Source: Helochares maculicollis
Taxonomy: Eukaryota; Arthropoda; Insecta; Coleoptera; Hydrophilidae
NCBI GenBank assembly: GCA_033557835.1
Contig: JAWQRO010000123.1
Span: 1 to 54,178, forward strand
Length of the DNA stretch: 54,178 nt
Direction: 5' to 3'
Shown: positions 1 to 11,993 of the stretch, piece by piece
Layout of the letters: every line of letters begins with the position of its first letter
Position numbering within the stretch: position 1 is the stretch's first letter
Made by a program: the position numbers and the translations under genes
The notes under the pieces: model-generated
What the model was told of the DNA's origin: nothing
What the model saw: the letters and a program-made list of their open reading frames with translations, nothing else
Databases searched by the model: none

Positions 1-600
1 ATAAAATGTGAAGATTGACCTCTACATTAGATGAAAACAATAATAAACCGTTTATTTAATGCAGAGCACGAAGTTATCCACTGCCATATTAAAAGTGGAT
101 ATGGAATTATTTTCAAGTCGACGTACTCGTTTCATTTTATGGTGCGTTCTGTGGGTAAATATCGAGGATCCTTCGTATCCTTGGCGCGGTGTAGCGTGCA
201 CTAAGGATTATTATACATTTTACTAATAATTTATATCAATCGATTCGTTTGATCATCATCGTTTTTTCTACTTTCTTAATTAAGCAGAATACTAGAAGGA
301 CCGGAATGTAATGTTTCTGCGGTTGTCGATTTTTGTCATTTATCAGCTTGTTTTGAACTTCAAATACGTGCCAGAAACCTTAAATATTTAGTCGTAAATA
401 ATAAAAAACTAAAAATTTTAAATTTGTTTCTTCAATTTAGGGTCAAATGGTCCGTCATGTACTAAAGAGATATACTTATAGTCGATATTGAATGCTTTTT
501 GAGTCCCACAAGTATAGTAAAGCAACGGTTGCTATCAAAAACATTTTTTTTTTACCCATGAAAGTTAGAGGTTCATAAATACAAAACTCGGTTTGCTAAC
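1..600. other. No gene seen
   Basis: AT-rich sequence with stops in all frames. I recognise no coding, RNA or repeat feature here. Confidence 0.5.
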
Positions 601-659
601 TTTAAATCCGGTAGTTTTGATTTTTCCAACTCGTACCGATCGGAAAGATCAAAATGTTT

Positions 660-905
660 TTAGCAGTAAATTCTTGGTTTCTGCATTACAATAATGTATC
701 CTCACACTACGTTGGTAATTCTAAGCTAATTCACCATAAATTCCAGTTATATCACTTCGCAACCCCCTATTCGCCAGGTTTAGTTCTTTGTGACTTCTAG
801 ATCTTCGTGTCGCTCCGAAAACATCGTTTTGAATCAAACGAAGAAATTCAAGCCAAACAAGGGTCTGAAGAACATTTCCATAATACAGTAGTATTTCTGA
901 TGTGA
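660..905 (+). mobile_element. mariner transposase C-terminal remnant
   Basis: In one plus-strand frame this reads WFLHYNN, then about 30 residues later TPYSPGLVLCDF, then HRFESNEEIQ. These match the order of the mariner transposase C-terminal half (F/W-x-H-D-N..., PPYSPDLAPxD, xRFExxEEI). The second catalytic aspartate appears replaced (HYNN instead of HDN) and stop codons interrupt the frame, so it is dead. No terminal inverted repeat was found. It faces the fragment at 1190-1440. Confidence 0.6.
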
Positions 906-1189
906 TTGATGAACCTGGTTTCATCAACTCATGAAGGACATACTTGTGTCAAACACTTACCATCAGCTTCCAAGGATGAATGTTATACTTTCGAGTTTTA
1001 GTCATTCATCCTTGTCTAACCACTGTTTTCTTATTAGAAATGACGATTCGCATCAAAGAAGGGGTCAGATATATGACGTGAGAACAAAATCAAACGAGCT
1101 TCCAAAAGCTTTGGTGTTTGCTTTTCATTTAGTTGCTCTAAAACTTATCCAACTATTTCTATTTACCGATTCGAGTTAGAAGAGTTAAT

Positions 1190-1440
1190 ATTGAGACTCG
1201 ACGATGATATTTAGTTCATTGTTGATTTTTGATTTTGGATAACGGCGTGTCTCATTTGTGTACTCAAAGCTACCTGTACGAAATTTAAAGAACCATTTGG
1301 AGATACTGTCTGCCGCGCAGTAACAAGATTTAAATACACTTAATATTTCCTTCAGTTTACAGTTCCGTGGTTCCACGTAAAAAGCCATATTTCGTAGTAG
1401 TACCAATTTGTAACTGTTCCAACAAAAGTTTAAAACGATG
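1190..1440 (-). mobile_element. mariner transposase N-terminal remnant
   Basis: The minus strand encodes a stretch containing SISKWFFKFRTGSFEYTNE followed by a basic segment. This is the layout of the mariner DNA-binding region, where the second helix-turn-helix ends in (K/Y)WFxxFxxGxFxxxDExRxGRP. The GRP signature is degraded to YPK and no catalytic region follows in this orientation. It is a decayed fragment lying opposite to the C-terminal piece at 660-905. Confidence 0.5.
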
Positions 1441-4400
1441 TTTAATATTTTTGGAGTTTATAATAATATCTTCATAGTATATAGATAAGATATCTAATTT
1501 TCTAAGAAATTCTCAAATATCAAGTCAATGTCAAATATTCACCTATTAAAGTTGGCAATTCAAAACTACAAATTTCTTCCTTGGCGACCTGATAGTATTG
1601 TGGATTGGAAACAAACCATGATGAGCAATTGATCCTTGAAGATCTAAAATTTACTAAAGCTATAAGAAAGGCCGGCGAATTACCAGAGCTCCAATTTTGA
1701 TGGAGCGAGCAAACAGGAACTCATGAATCTCATAATATAACTTTGGTGAGTAGTAGAGTGGAGTTACGGCATGCGTTAGCGTCCACTAGTAGTAGATAGT
1801 AAGTAGTAGTAAATTGGTGCCAAGTTAGAGCCAAACAGCAAAGCGAGCGTACCAGAAGCAGCAGCAGTACAGGCCACGCACGGCAACATATATACATACA
1901 TATGTGAGTGAATCAGAAGATTCTGTAAATAAAAGCGGACAGGCGTGCGCAGAGATCGCAGACTGTTTGGTATTGCTTCTGTAATGTGTTGTGCTATTTT
2001 AGGGTGTCTGGCTTGGTTGCCAACTGCCGCCCTGACACACATCATCATTATACCACCCTCTGGCCACTTAGCACACTCTTATGCAGCAGTAGCAACTGCC
2101 ATTGTCGACTGATAGGTGCCGACAGAAATAAACAAAATGCACTCGTATTGCAGTTGTTGATTCAACAACCCTAGTGATGCCAGTGCCAGGTTTTCCCCTG
2201 CTCTTCTCACCTCATCAAATCACAGGCACAACACTTTGTTTTGCTTGGTGAAATCCTCGCTCGCCTTTTCCACTTCTTCTGCTTTCTGTCAAGTATTTAG
2301 CACTCACCACCACTCCTATTTTATCTCCTCAGGGCTTTACCCTCATCACTTTGTAATTTTCCAGTATTAACGAATGATCAACTAAACAGCTATTCTTTGA
2401 AGCCCTGTAACATTGGCCTTTTTGTCATTGCTTCAATGAAGAGTCACCGAATATTCTTTCGCGTCGTTTTACTGCTACAACTACAATTATCCTCCATTTT
2501 AAATCTAAAGGACCCATGTCGTCAAGCCCACATTTTTTAAATGCATCAACGGATAATATGCCTTAGGTTCTCCTTGAGACGTCCATATAAAAGAATGGGA
2601 ACTATTATCGTATGCATTATTATAAAGTGCACATTTAGCATTTGCGTATCTTCAGAGCGTAGTAGAGACGTCTCGCGAAGAAAGATGTCAATGAAACTTA
2701 TATGCAACGCACCGAATCTGAAGTGCAATATCGAATCAAGAAAAAATATAACAAATCAGTCCGGAGATAAACAAATAATTAGCAATGCAATCTGCGCGAT
2801 GATCCCGCCGTTGACATAAATGTGTATCTGTTGAAATTTGCGCTGTATATGCGCCTCAGTAGCTCTCAGACGATGTTACACTTTCGGTTGTGGGATTGAC
2901 TGAGTCAATTTCATGAAAAGGACATCCAGCTAACGCTGACTGCCATGACGCATGCACGCACGAGAAAATTAAATAAGCGAGTGATTAACAGTTTTACCAG
3001 GTAGGCACAAAAGAAACTTTATATTACGTGCTATAAAAGGCTTATACATACAAACAAAAGGCCATTGTCGAATGCAAATTTCAAAATTGCCAGTTCAGTC
3101 GATAGGTTGGTTGGTTGGTTGGTACATCTCTGGGATAATAGAAAAATGATCAACAAAGATGATTGTTAAAAAATTGGAATTCCGATGTTGTGTCGACTGC
3201 GAACTCGCACTGTCCACTGAGTTACCCGGTTTTCCATTTACAGTGATTCTTCCCATATATGATATACCTGATCTTTATGCTTATATAGAGTTTAAACCAA
3301 ATGTGCATTGGAAGGCAGTTTTGACTTAAGGGCCTTGTAAGGTCATCTCTATAATACTTTCTTTTCTTAATCAATTTATCGACGACCAGCGATGCGATCG
3401 ACATATTGGTGGCAGACGTTTCAAAATTCGACGATATTAATATGTTAAACTGAAAATTGATACCCGTGCATCTTTACACACAATGATAAAAGATACACCT
3501 TCGCTTTGATAGATTGCAGTTTTTACATACTGCTATCATTTGTAATGTATTCATTGAATTATATGATATTTGATATATGTATATTAATTTGCGTTTGTAG
3601 AATATGAGTCTTAAAGTTACAAATTTTATGCATGGTTGAAATAAGGGCACTCTCGAACAATGGATAAAATCGCTGCTTTAAGTACATAAAGTACATACTA
3701 TACCTACGTAAAGAAATAATTCACCGTTAAAACGTTTAAGTGATGTCTCGAATAGAACAATAAACAAGTTCAAAGAAAGAAGAGTAGAGGAGCTCCGTCA
3801 GGACGCGGATGGTCTGCCGATCGGTCGGAGGCAACTACCAGATGATTGTATGAATCTGTTAACATGTGTGTTTATTTGTAAATTATTAAGTCGTGGTATT
3901 AGAATAGCAGAGCATCCAGCATAAGTTAAGGCGAAATTAAAATGGGCAAAGCGTTTTTGCGTACTTGCAAAATGGTGACAAGTTTTCGGTGGGTTTGATG
4001 ACCTTTTTCTCGAAAACTTCTGTCGCAATTAATCTTCTTTGCCTTACTTTTCCGGGAGGTTCACTGCTGAGTCTAACAGACTCCGCGAACTTTTTTCTCT
4101 GTAGGATCTGAGACTGCTTCTTTAATATCTCTATGAAAATTAATTAAATCGCAGTTATCTCGGTTATATATGGAATGAAATATTGCAGTGAGGTTTTGAA
4201 ATAAACTGAGTTAATTTTTTCAACTATTTTCTCGCAAACAGGCCCAGATAATTGTACGAGTGTTTTGGTGTCATCTTGGCTTTAAAAAGTAATGGTTGAA
4301 CTATTTTATACAAAGTTCAACTTCATCATCGAACAGTATTTAGAGTCTTTACAAATATTTTTTAATCCGTATCCTTTTATTCTCTGTATATACGCAATAA

Positions 4401-5340
4401 TCTCCTATCTCGGACATGTCATGTGAAAATTCGTTGTAATTGTAATGGTAAAGTATTCTGGAAACCCATGCTTACATGATAAAATATTTATAAGCTTATA
4501 CAATATATTTTTTAAATGTATCTAACCCCTTTAGGATTTCTTAAGGACTCAAGACATAAAAGTTTTGTAATAACTTGTTTATTTGTACATTTCGGCAAAA
4601 TTGCCACCATCTATTTGTAGTTACATGCTTAAGCATATCAACTATGAGTATATTGTGATCTGTTATCAAGTGCTAATGTAATTAAAAAAAATAGACGATT
4701 GCGGTCTTGCAGACACATTTAAAGATAGCTGATATTTTTTTTTGATTTTGTTGTAATTGGTTCATAGATATATAGATTTAGTCATGTTACTCAGTATAGT
4801 AGATGTTTAAGATGTATTAACCTATTACTGACTGCAGAAATGAAAATTATAGCGTTTTCATAATAGTGAAAAATCATTGATGATGATTAGATTGAAATAC
4901 AAAATCCTAAAATAAAAAATAAATAGAAAAGGAAAAAAATTAAGTCTACACGAGAAATATGGTCTACTAATACCACTATATAGAGATATTTTTTTTACTA
5001 TTGCCATGTCACAGAATAGTTTTAATAACATTTAATTTTTTTACGATTGGACGATAAATTTACTAGAGAAGGAAGAAAATTTCAAGAAAAATTAGTAGCC
5101 AAAGAGACATTTGAAATCTGTTTATTTTTATTGCAATCCTATCAATCATAGTTGATGAGTAGGTAATTCCTTTTAGATGAAAATGTCCGTTCAAGCAATA
5201 TATAAAGTCAAAGCCAGGTAACAGACGAAAATCAAGGCATTAGTGTTGTGCCTAGTTTAGAGATACCGTATCGTGACGGTAGTATATATTAGAATCGTAT
5301 ACTTGAACATTTAATGCACACATACAAAATTAGTAAGTAC
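1441..5340. other. Gene-free interval
   Basis: No convincing coding sequence. A less AT-rich patch at about 1760-2340 contains GCAGCAGYAGC-type repeats and CA-rich stretches but no supported open frame. It may be conserved non-coding or regulatory DNA. A second such patch lies at 3780-4090. Otherwise AT-rich with homopolymer runs. Confidence 0.4.
3105..3122. repeat. (GGTT)n microsatellite
   Basis: Four consecutive copies of the tetranucleotide GGTT. A shorter similar run is present near 14175. Confidence 0.85.
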
Positions 5341-5344
5341 TTTA

Positions 5345-5500
5345 TGATGCTCTACAAATAGCACATGGGCTGAGAAGTCTTTAACCTAACAATGAAAAAA
5401 CGTTTTTTGAATGAAAATATGGTCTTATTCTTAGATATAATCTCCAACTAGAGCAATGCATTTGTTATAACCAGTACAGCTGCTAATTAAACTATGCGGG
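5345..5500 (-). mobile_element. mariner 3' end remnant
   Basis: On the minus strand a short frame reads like the conserved mariner C-terminus (W-x-x-C-I-A-L-x-G-D-Y; here QMHCSSWRLYLR after frame damage), followed by untranslated sequence. That sequence ends in a motif whose plus-strand form is GGGCTGAGAAGTCTTTAAC near 5369-5387, resembling known mariner terminal repeats. The remainder of this copy is missing, and the adjacent remnant at 5800 runs the other way. Confidence 0.45.
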
Positions 5501-5799
5501 GCCCTTGCGTTTGTTTTGTTATTATGAGCATTTAAGGGTTAAACAAAATACATCGATAACGTACTATATGTATCAGTATTGCAGTATAAGATTTTTCTAA
5601 TTTAGCAAGAAAAGCCTGTAAGGCTTCATCAATTATACATTTTTGATTTATAGTCAGAAAAATTCCAACTGATCGTTGTTTATAATGCATAATTTATTTA
5701 ATTTCATTTATCTCCACACATTTTCCTTTGACAGATATTGGGTTGCATTACGAAAACAGCTTGGGAAGTTTATGTTTATTGTCACATTGTACTAACTAT

Positions 5800-6390
5800 T
5801 GCGTTGTCCAAAAAGTTCGTCTAGATATTCGATCAGAACGACCACGTCGATTGAAAATATAAGACATGTGTCTAAATTAGTAAAAGCCAAGACAACAGGA
5901 AGCTTTAGAAACATTTAGGCTACGACACATTCATTTTTGTCAACTTGATATGCCTTTGCACGTGGGTCAAAAAATGAAAGTGGATTTTAGGCATTTAATG
6001 AATTTCTTTTACGAAAGATAGCAATTTCAAGCAAGCCGCAAATAAGGTGCTGACGACAATGATGCTGCAACTGTAAAAATTGGGAGGAAGTGGTTTCTTA
6101 AGTTTAAATCTGTTGATTCCCGCCTTAAAGATACATAATGTCTAGGAAAAGACACCAATAGAGTTGAATACCAAATTCAAATACTGGTTCAGAATAGCTT
6201 ATACTAAATGATTAGTTAGATATGCAAAAATCCACGAACAAGCGCGGCGATAAATTGACTACAGTATTCCTTAACGGACATCATTTGAATAAAAATGCCC
6301 ATAGATAACAAATTTGAACCGTTTCTTCAGAACATTGCGTAGCTTCATGTGTCTTTGATAGCTCAATAAAAGTGAACTTTTGAATCTTCT
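5800..6390 (+). mobile_element. mariner 5' end and transposase remnant
   Basis: It starts with TTGCGTTGTCCAAAAAGTTC, which resembles a mariner terminal inverted repeat. About 160 bases later the plus strand reads VDFRHLMNFFYER, then RKWFLKFKSVDSRLKD, then, after frame changes, EPFLQNI. This matches the order FRHxxLF, KWFxxFxxGDFxLxD and EPFLxRIVTGDEKW in mariner transposases. Several stops and frameshifts make it non-functional. No matching 3' terminal repeat was found downstream. Confidence 0.55.
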
Positions 6391-7250
6391 AAGTTCCAAT
6401 TTTCATCCAAAGTATGCACATTCCGGAATACTCAACAGTGAATGTATAAATTAATACTGTAAGATGAGTTTTAAAAGTTCTTATTGAATTTCCATTCTAT
6501 TATTAATAGTTCTAATGTCACAAATATTTAATTTCAAAATGAAATTTGCATATGAAGTTATTATCTAAGATTTCATATTTCAATCAAGTTTGATTCTAAA
6601 AACTATTCCAACTTAACAAAATTTAACACAAAAACAGTTTGGGCGGAATAACAAATAGTTGAACTTAAAGAAAAAATACTTAGCTGTATAAAAATCCATA
6701 TTTTTATTTCAATAAAAACGGTAATTATAAATTTGGACCTGCAATTGTAACCAATGTATTAAGTTTAGAAGTTCTTAGGACAAACAAGTCGAAGTTAACG
6801 TTGTGCGCAAATATTATTTCAACGAAATCTACTTAATAATGCACTAGGACGGTGTTGTTATGCACAGCTCAATTAAAAATTAATTATTTAAAAAATATGT
6901 GTGCTTCCACTTTATAAACAATGGGTGTACCGCATTTTTCCCAACAAAAATAGAACTCCAGCATAAAAATAGCTATCCTCATATTTGACGTTAATCTGCG
7001 GTTACAAAAGCTAATGGTATAAATGGTGCCAAATCATAAAATTATGAATACTCCAAGCGACAATGCAACACACATTTTGCCTTTTTAACATGTTTATTGG
7101 CAGCCGCATATTTTCTTTAGTTATGCCATTCTTTTTAGTATTCTCAGCGCCAAAACTAAAATATTTCAAATGCGATTTTACATTTTAAAGACTTTACAAA
7201 ATTTTATATATTTTTATATATATACACATTTCAAGCTCTGTTGTTATTTG
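6391..7250. other. No gene seen
   Basis: AT-rich sequence with no supported coding frame. It may include unrecognisable parts of the flanking mariner copies. Confidence 0.4.
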
Positions 7251-7269
7251 GACATAATTTTATTTATAA

Positions 7270-7860
7270 GCTACATGATTCCATTGCCTCCAGATGATGG
7301 GAGCACAAATGACAGGAAAATGAGATGATCTAATATATTTAAAGTACAAATTCGGTTTATTTTCAATAGACAAACAGAATTTGCGATAGGTTTTAATCTC
7401 TGTTTTTCTTGAAAAAATTGCAGTTGAAGCGCATCGAATGCAGTTCCTACACAGTTGAAATTCATAGTTATGATTCAAAGCAAGAAAATTGGATTTTTTC
7501 GGATTTTATCAAGCATCTGTGATCTCATAGTATCTTTAGTTGAAAAGTAGATATTCTATGATAACACCAAGAACGTCGTAAAAAATATATGGAAACGTCC
7601 AAGTGGAATATTTAGCACACCCGCTGTATTCTCTAGACATTGCTCCCACTCGTTACTGGTTGTTTCGACACTTTACCGAATCACCGATACTCTTCTACAG
7701 AAAACGAAAATTAGTTTGAAATTGAGATTGCCACAAAATACCAGACATTTGTCTTAGTCAGCGATTGGTAATGCTTTCATTATCCAGTTTTTTAGGTAAG
7801 GATTATTGTCTGATTACAAAGAGGAGTCGAAAATCAAAGCCTAACTCAAGAGCATAGAGA
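7270..7860 (+). mobile_element. mariner transposase catalytic-region remnant
   Basis: The plus strand reads FYDNTKNVVKNIWK, then after a frame change TPAVFSRHCSHSLLV or, in the next frame, HTRCILxTLLPLVTGCFDTL. These correspond to the mariner block HDNARPHVAKxVKxYLE...HPPYSPDIAPxDYxLFRxL. The aspartate of the second catalytic position is still recognisable in FYDN. The copy is heavily frameshifted and no terminal repeats were identified. Confidence 0.45.
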
Positions 7861-7869
7861 TGAAAGTAA

Positions 7870-9930
7870 ACGTAAATAGATGAGAGATTTATAAATCTGC
7901 CACCTCTACCTACCTGTAAAATCTATTAATGAGACGTTTGATCGGTCGCGTGGAGCAACTAAGGTAGCCCATTATGAAACCTTGTTTATGAGTATAAATA
8001 TCCATCTACTAATAATTCGCGCACTCCAGTAACACAGATATCAGAAAAACTGTCCTAAATTTTAGCGATTTTGACGAGAAGTTATTTTAAAAGTAACGAA
8101 GCAGATGTTGCGATTGTGGAATCACCTCAGAACGTAGATATTGAAGTTTTACTTGCAGCAGCAGTAGCAACAGTAGCGGAAAAAAAGGTTGGATCGAAAA
8201 GATTTCAAGGTGGTCCAAGCGCATGAATAGCTCAATCGAAGAGAGTGACAGTTCGATTGTGACGATTGTGAGGTTGTAATTAGATGAACTGTAAGTGTAA
8301 TACGCGCCGCACATCTAGGATAATGATCCCAATTATCGGATTTGCACATAATGTGTCACACACCGTTGGTCGCGGCTGGGCACGGCGACAAGGCCGTGGT
8401 CTACCGACCCATGGTATACCCATACCATACCATCATTCCCCGATGCCTGTCTGTACATTACCATTTTATTTAGAGCAAGAGAAAAAATCGTTTTGTTTGT
8501 ATATATAAAGATCAAATTTAGAACTGAAAATAATTACGTGATGAGTTTTCATGTTCATTAAGAAGGACGTCTAATAAACGCAAAGGAGAAAAAAAGCGCC
8601 AATTACAGTCAACACATTATCAGGGCAAATCAACACTGAACTTGGCAAAAATTCAGACGAGTTGGCAAAGTGCATCGAGGCGATGCGATGGATGGATGAA
8701 CGGACGAATCACCAGACGAAATCTTGAAGCGTTAATTAAAAAGTTTTGTATACACCCCAACAGTTTAAATTAATTGTAGGAATGAAAACCATGACGAATG
8801 ACGACTACCTATGTGGGTATATATATACTCGTATGATATATAAATATTAATTGTCTTGACTTGTCTGCATATAATGCAATAATTTAATTATAATTAAATG
8901 CAAAAAAGTGCCCCTACAAACGCACTCACCATTTGCAAGTTTATGCAAGAGTGACGTGACAATCAACAGAATCGTGTGAACTCCACTGACGCTCACCGTT
9001 TTTGTTGCTGCTGTTACCTTTATTCGATGGATCTATGAATTGGGAATAATCGTACTGTTACGGTTGCATCCTAATCGATTTAATATGAAGGGCACGGGTG
9101 ACATGGAACTCTGGCTGCTGCTTCGGTATATAGATAGACTGGCCTTAATTAAAAGTGATCTACTTTGATGATGATGGCTTCATGATTTTCACGAAACTGC
9201 TTCTGTCGCTCTTAATTGCTTCATATATGACATTGGCGTGCCAATTTGAGTTAATTCAATAAAAGATTGTGTCCTGTACGCCCATATCTCGAAAGCACAG
9301 GCTCGCCCAACAGGACAATAGTTCGGAATCGTCTCTTGTATCTACATAAATATTTCAAATGCCAATCTTGAACATGAACTCTAAGCAGATATTACGTAGG
9401 TGTGTTATGCAAAATGATGTACGTATTAGTGACACTGCGAAGAAGAATTGGTTTTTTTAAGCGAGCAAACTTGATGTATGCAAGTAGAGAGAGTAAGAGA
9501 GAGAGAGAGAGAGAGGCGACATAGCGAGACAGGATTTATGGTTTTTAAGCATAATTGCTAAAAAATAATGAAAAAGTTTTGGATACCCAGGCGTATTGTT
9601 TTAAATCTTTAAAATACATTATTTGCAACGGTTCTTAGTTTTGCGAAACTTTTTTGCAGTCACTTCCCTTCGCTTTTATTTCGAGAGAAGTTCGTTGCAG
9701 TCAAATGATTTTCTGCTACTGTACATTTTATGAAGAGAAACCATTTATTTGAACGCTTAACTTTTAAAGAATATCAACCGAAAAAATTAATAGCACAAGC
9801 AAAGTGTTCCTCATGATCAAAATACCATCTGTATACCTTTTTTTAGCATTTAGTTTTGCAATATATTCACTAGAGAGTAAAAATTAGCTTTTTTGTTAGT
9901 ATTAAAAATGCAATTATTTCAAAACAAAAT
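7870..9930. other. Gene-free interval
   Basis: No supported gene. A less AT-rich patch at 8284-8470 holds an open frame that I do not recognise, plus a short imperfect repeat of CCATACC/CCATGGTATACCC near 8408-8430. A GA microsatellite lies at 9496-9515. Confidence 0.4.
9496..9515. repeat. (GA)n microsatellite
   Basis: Uninterrupted GA dinucleotide run of about ten units, preceded by shorter GAGA blocks. Confidence 0.85.
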
Positions 9931-9944
9931 AAAATAACTTATTA

Positions 9945-10780
9945 ATAAAAGTATTGCCTACCACTACCTTTCCCATCTTTCAGGTAATTTTCGAATTCGG
10001 TCTCGTAAAAATGACTCAGATTGTCTAGCCAATTTAGAATTTCAGTAAAAGAGAGCCGGCGACCTACCAAATTACATTTAATTCGAGGGAAAATTAGTAA
10101 TCAGAAGGGGCAATGTTCGGCGAATACGGCGGATGCGGTTTACGAGTTTCTAAATAGGTTTTTTTGACTTTTACGACATGAGGTCAAGATAATTACTTCG
10201 TCTTGTCATTGTTCGTGTTCCGATCAGTTTCCTCATAAGTCATGGCTTACCCGAATAAATTTTAGCCTATTCCATTCGTTCGTAAAACATTTACTTATGA
10301 TACAGTCTTTTCGATTCCACCAGATACGAAACATGAGTTTCAAATCATGAACATTTAGTATTGATGTTGATGATGATATCGACGGTAACGGATGACCGCG
10401 CATAGCGTAGTATTTTTCCTCCTCTCCAGCCACAGACTGTTGTATAAAAAATGTTTTGCTATTAAACTAGCTGTTCGCAAAAATCGCTATTCAACGCTTT
10501 TTGGCTTCAGTTCATAAGATACTGCTTTTGAATCCTTCTTATCGATTTCAATTATGCGGAAACTGCTTGTTGAGTACCTTCCAATGTATCTGCAAGATCT
10601 TTTTGCATTTCAATTGCATCTTCATCGAGTAATGTCCGAAATTGTTTGTCTTCGCATTTTTTGGCTGTTTAAAGCGACGCTTGTTAAAACAACTATTTTT
10701 AAAACTTCCAGACCATGCTTTCATAAGCATTTTATTCGATTCAGCTACATTTTTTTCAATAAAACAAAATAATTTGTAGT
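9945..10780 (-). mobile_element. Decayed mariner transposase, near full length of the C-terminal two-thirds
   Basis: On the minus strand, reading downward, successive frames give LLDEDAIEMQKDLADTLEG-TQQAVS (compare the mariner block LLDEDxxQTQxQLAexLxVxQxAIS), then RGHPLPSISSSTSILNVHD-LKLMFRIWWNRKDCI (PGQPSTSxxKPNIHGxKxMLCIWWDxxGxI), then PHPPYSPNIAPSDY-like residues near 10100-10140, then a KMGKVVV-like C-terminus. Order and spacing fit one mariner copy. The first catalytic aspartate is replaced (IWWN for IWWD) and there are several frame breaks, so the copy is dead. Its ends are not defined because I could not find terminal repeats. Confidence 0.65.
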
Positions 10781-11990
10781 CACAGTAATTTTAATAAAAT
10801 TTGTATCTGTTATGTTCATAAAAAATATCTACGATCTTGTGATCGTATATACGTTATGATCTTTAAAAACCATTTTCGATTTTTCAGCGACAGATTAAAT
10901 AAAACTCATCCTATTGGGCATGTAAAAATATATTAACGATAAAACCACTGCTTGCAAAATTAATTTAAGTGAACCGCCAAATCGTGCAATAGAAATCGAT
11001 AATTCATAACGATTTTAATTTAAATTGGAGAAATTCGGAGCAAAGTGGAAACTTACAAGTGGATTAGTGCAAATTTCGCAATTTACACCTACGAATTTAT
11101 TCTTGGTATACGCTCCTCCTATACAGTACATCAAGTGTATGGAATTACAATTTTAAACTAAAATTTACCGATTTATCAAAGGTTTTTAGCGCCCCCAATG
11201 GGCGATACAAAGTTGAAACTTAAATATTATGCTAACCTGTAATGTAAGCAAACTTTGTTGTGCATAAACACGGTTTATATTTAATAAAGTTTACTTAATA
11301 TTAAATCAAGAGCTAGAATTAAATTTGATCGCATCCTGATGCGTGGAAGAAGCTCATTTGCTTTGTTCGTACGATTTTTTATCCAATTCTTACGTATTGT
11401 TGAAATTTCACAACGTCGAGCAAGCTCTTGAATCCTGAAATCCCAGTCCATTCGATAAGGACATTTGCGAAATACAATCATTTCCTAAAATATATTTAGA
11501 TAAAGTGCACATCAAACGATTTAATCGAAAAGGAATCCCCATCATAGGCGAACCTTGATTATCAAATTTTATCTATGGCGCCTCTTATCGTTCAGTACAT
11601 CGAAATAATTATTTTGAATGAAACATTCGCGTAGGTTATTGAAAAGGTATAGTTTCTCGAAAGTGATTCGTTTAATACGCGTTTACATTCACATATAGAT
11701 AATAAGCCATTTAGTGCAAGATAAGGGAGGTGAGAAGGAAAATTGAGCCCAACTAAGCGATATTTACAATTATTACTAAAGGTGAAGTGAAATGTCACGT
11801 ATTTTCCAATAAAAGCAACGATATTTTATGACGGCAATGAACTTTAAAACGATCAGGGAGTATTCACAAGATGATTGATTAAGAAAGTCGCCCACTTACT
11901 ATATATGCCACTACACAATTGAAAGACCACAGAAATTATTGACGTGAAAATTACTGACGAAAATTCAAAACTACTAAAAATCGCGCTTAT
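10781..11990. other. No gene seen
   Basis: AT-rich, without supported coding sequence. If the exon at 12098-12986 belongs to a longer gene, this is the start of its first coding intron. Confidence 0.4.
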
Positions 11991-11993
11991 TTA

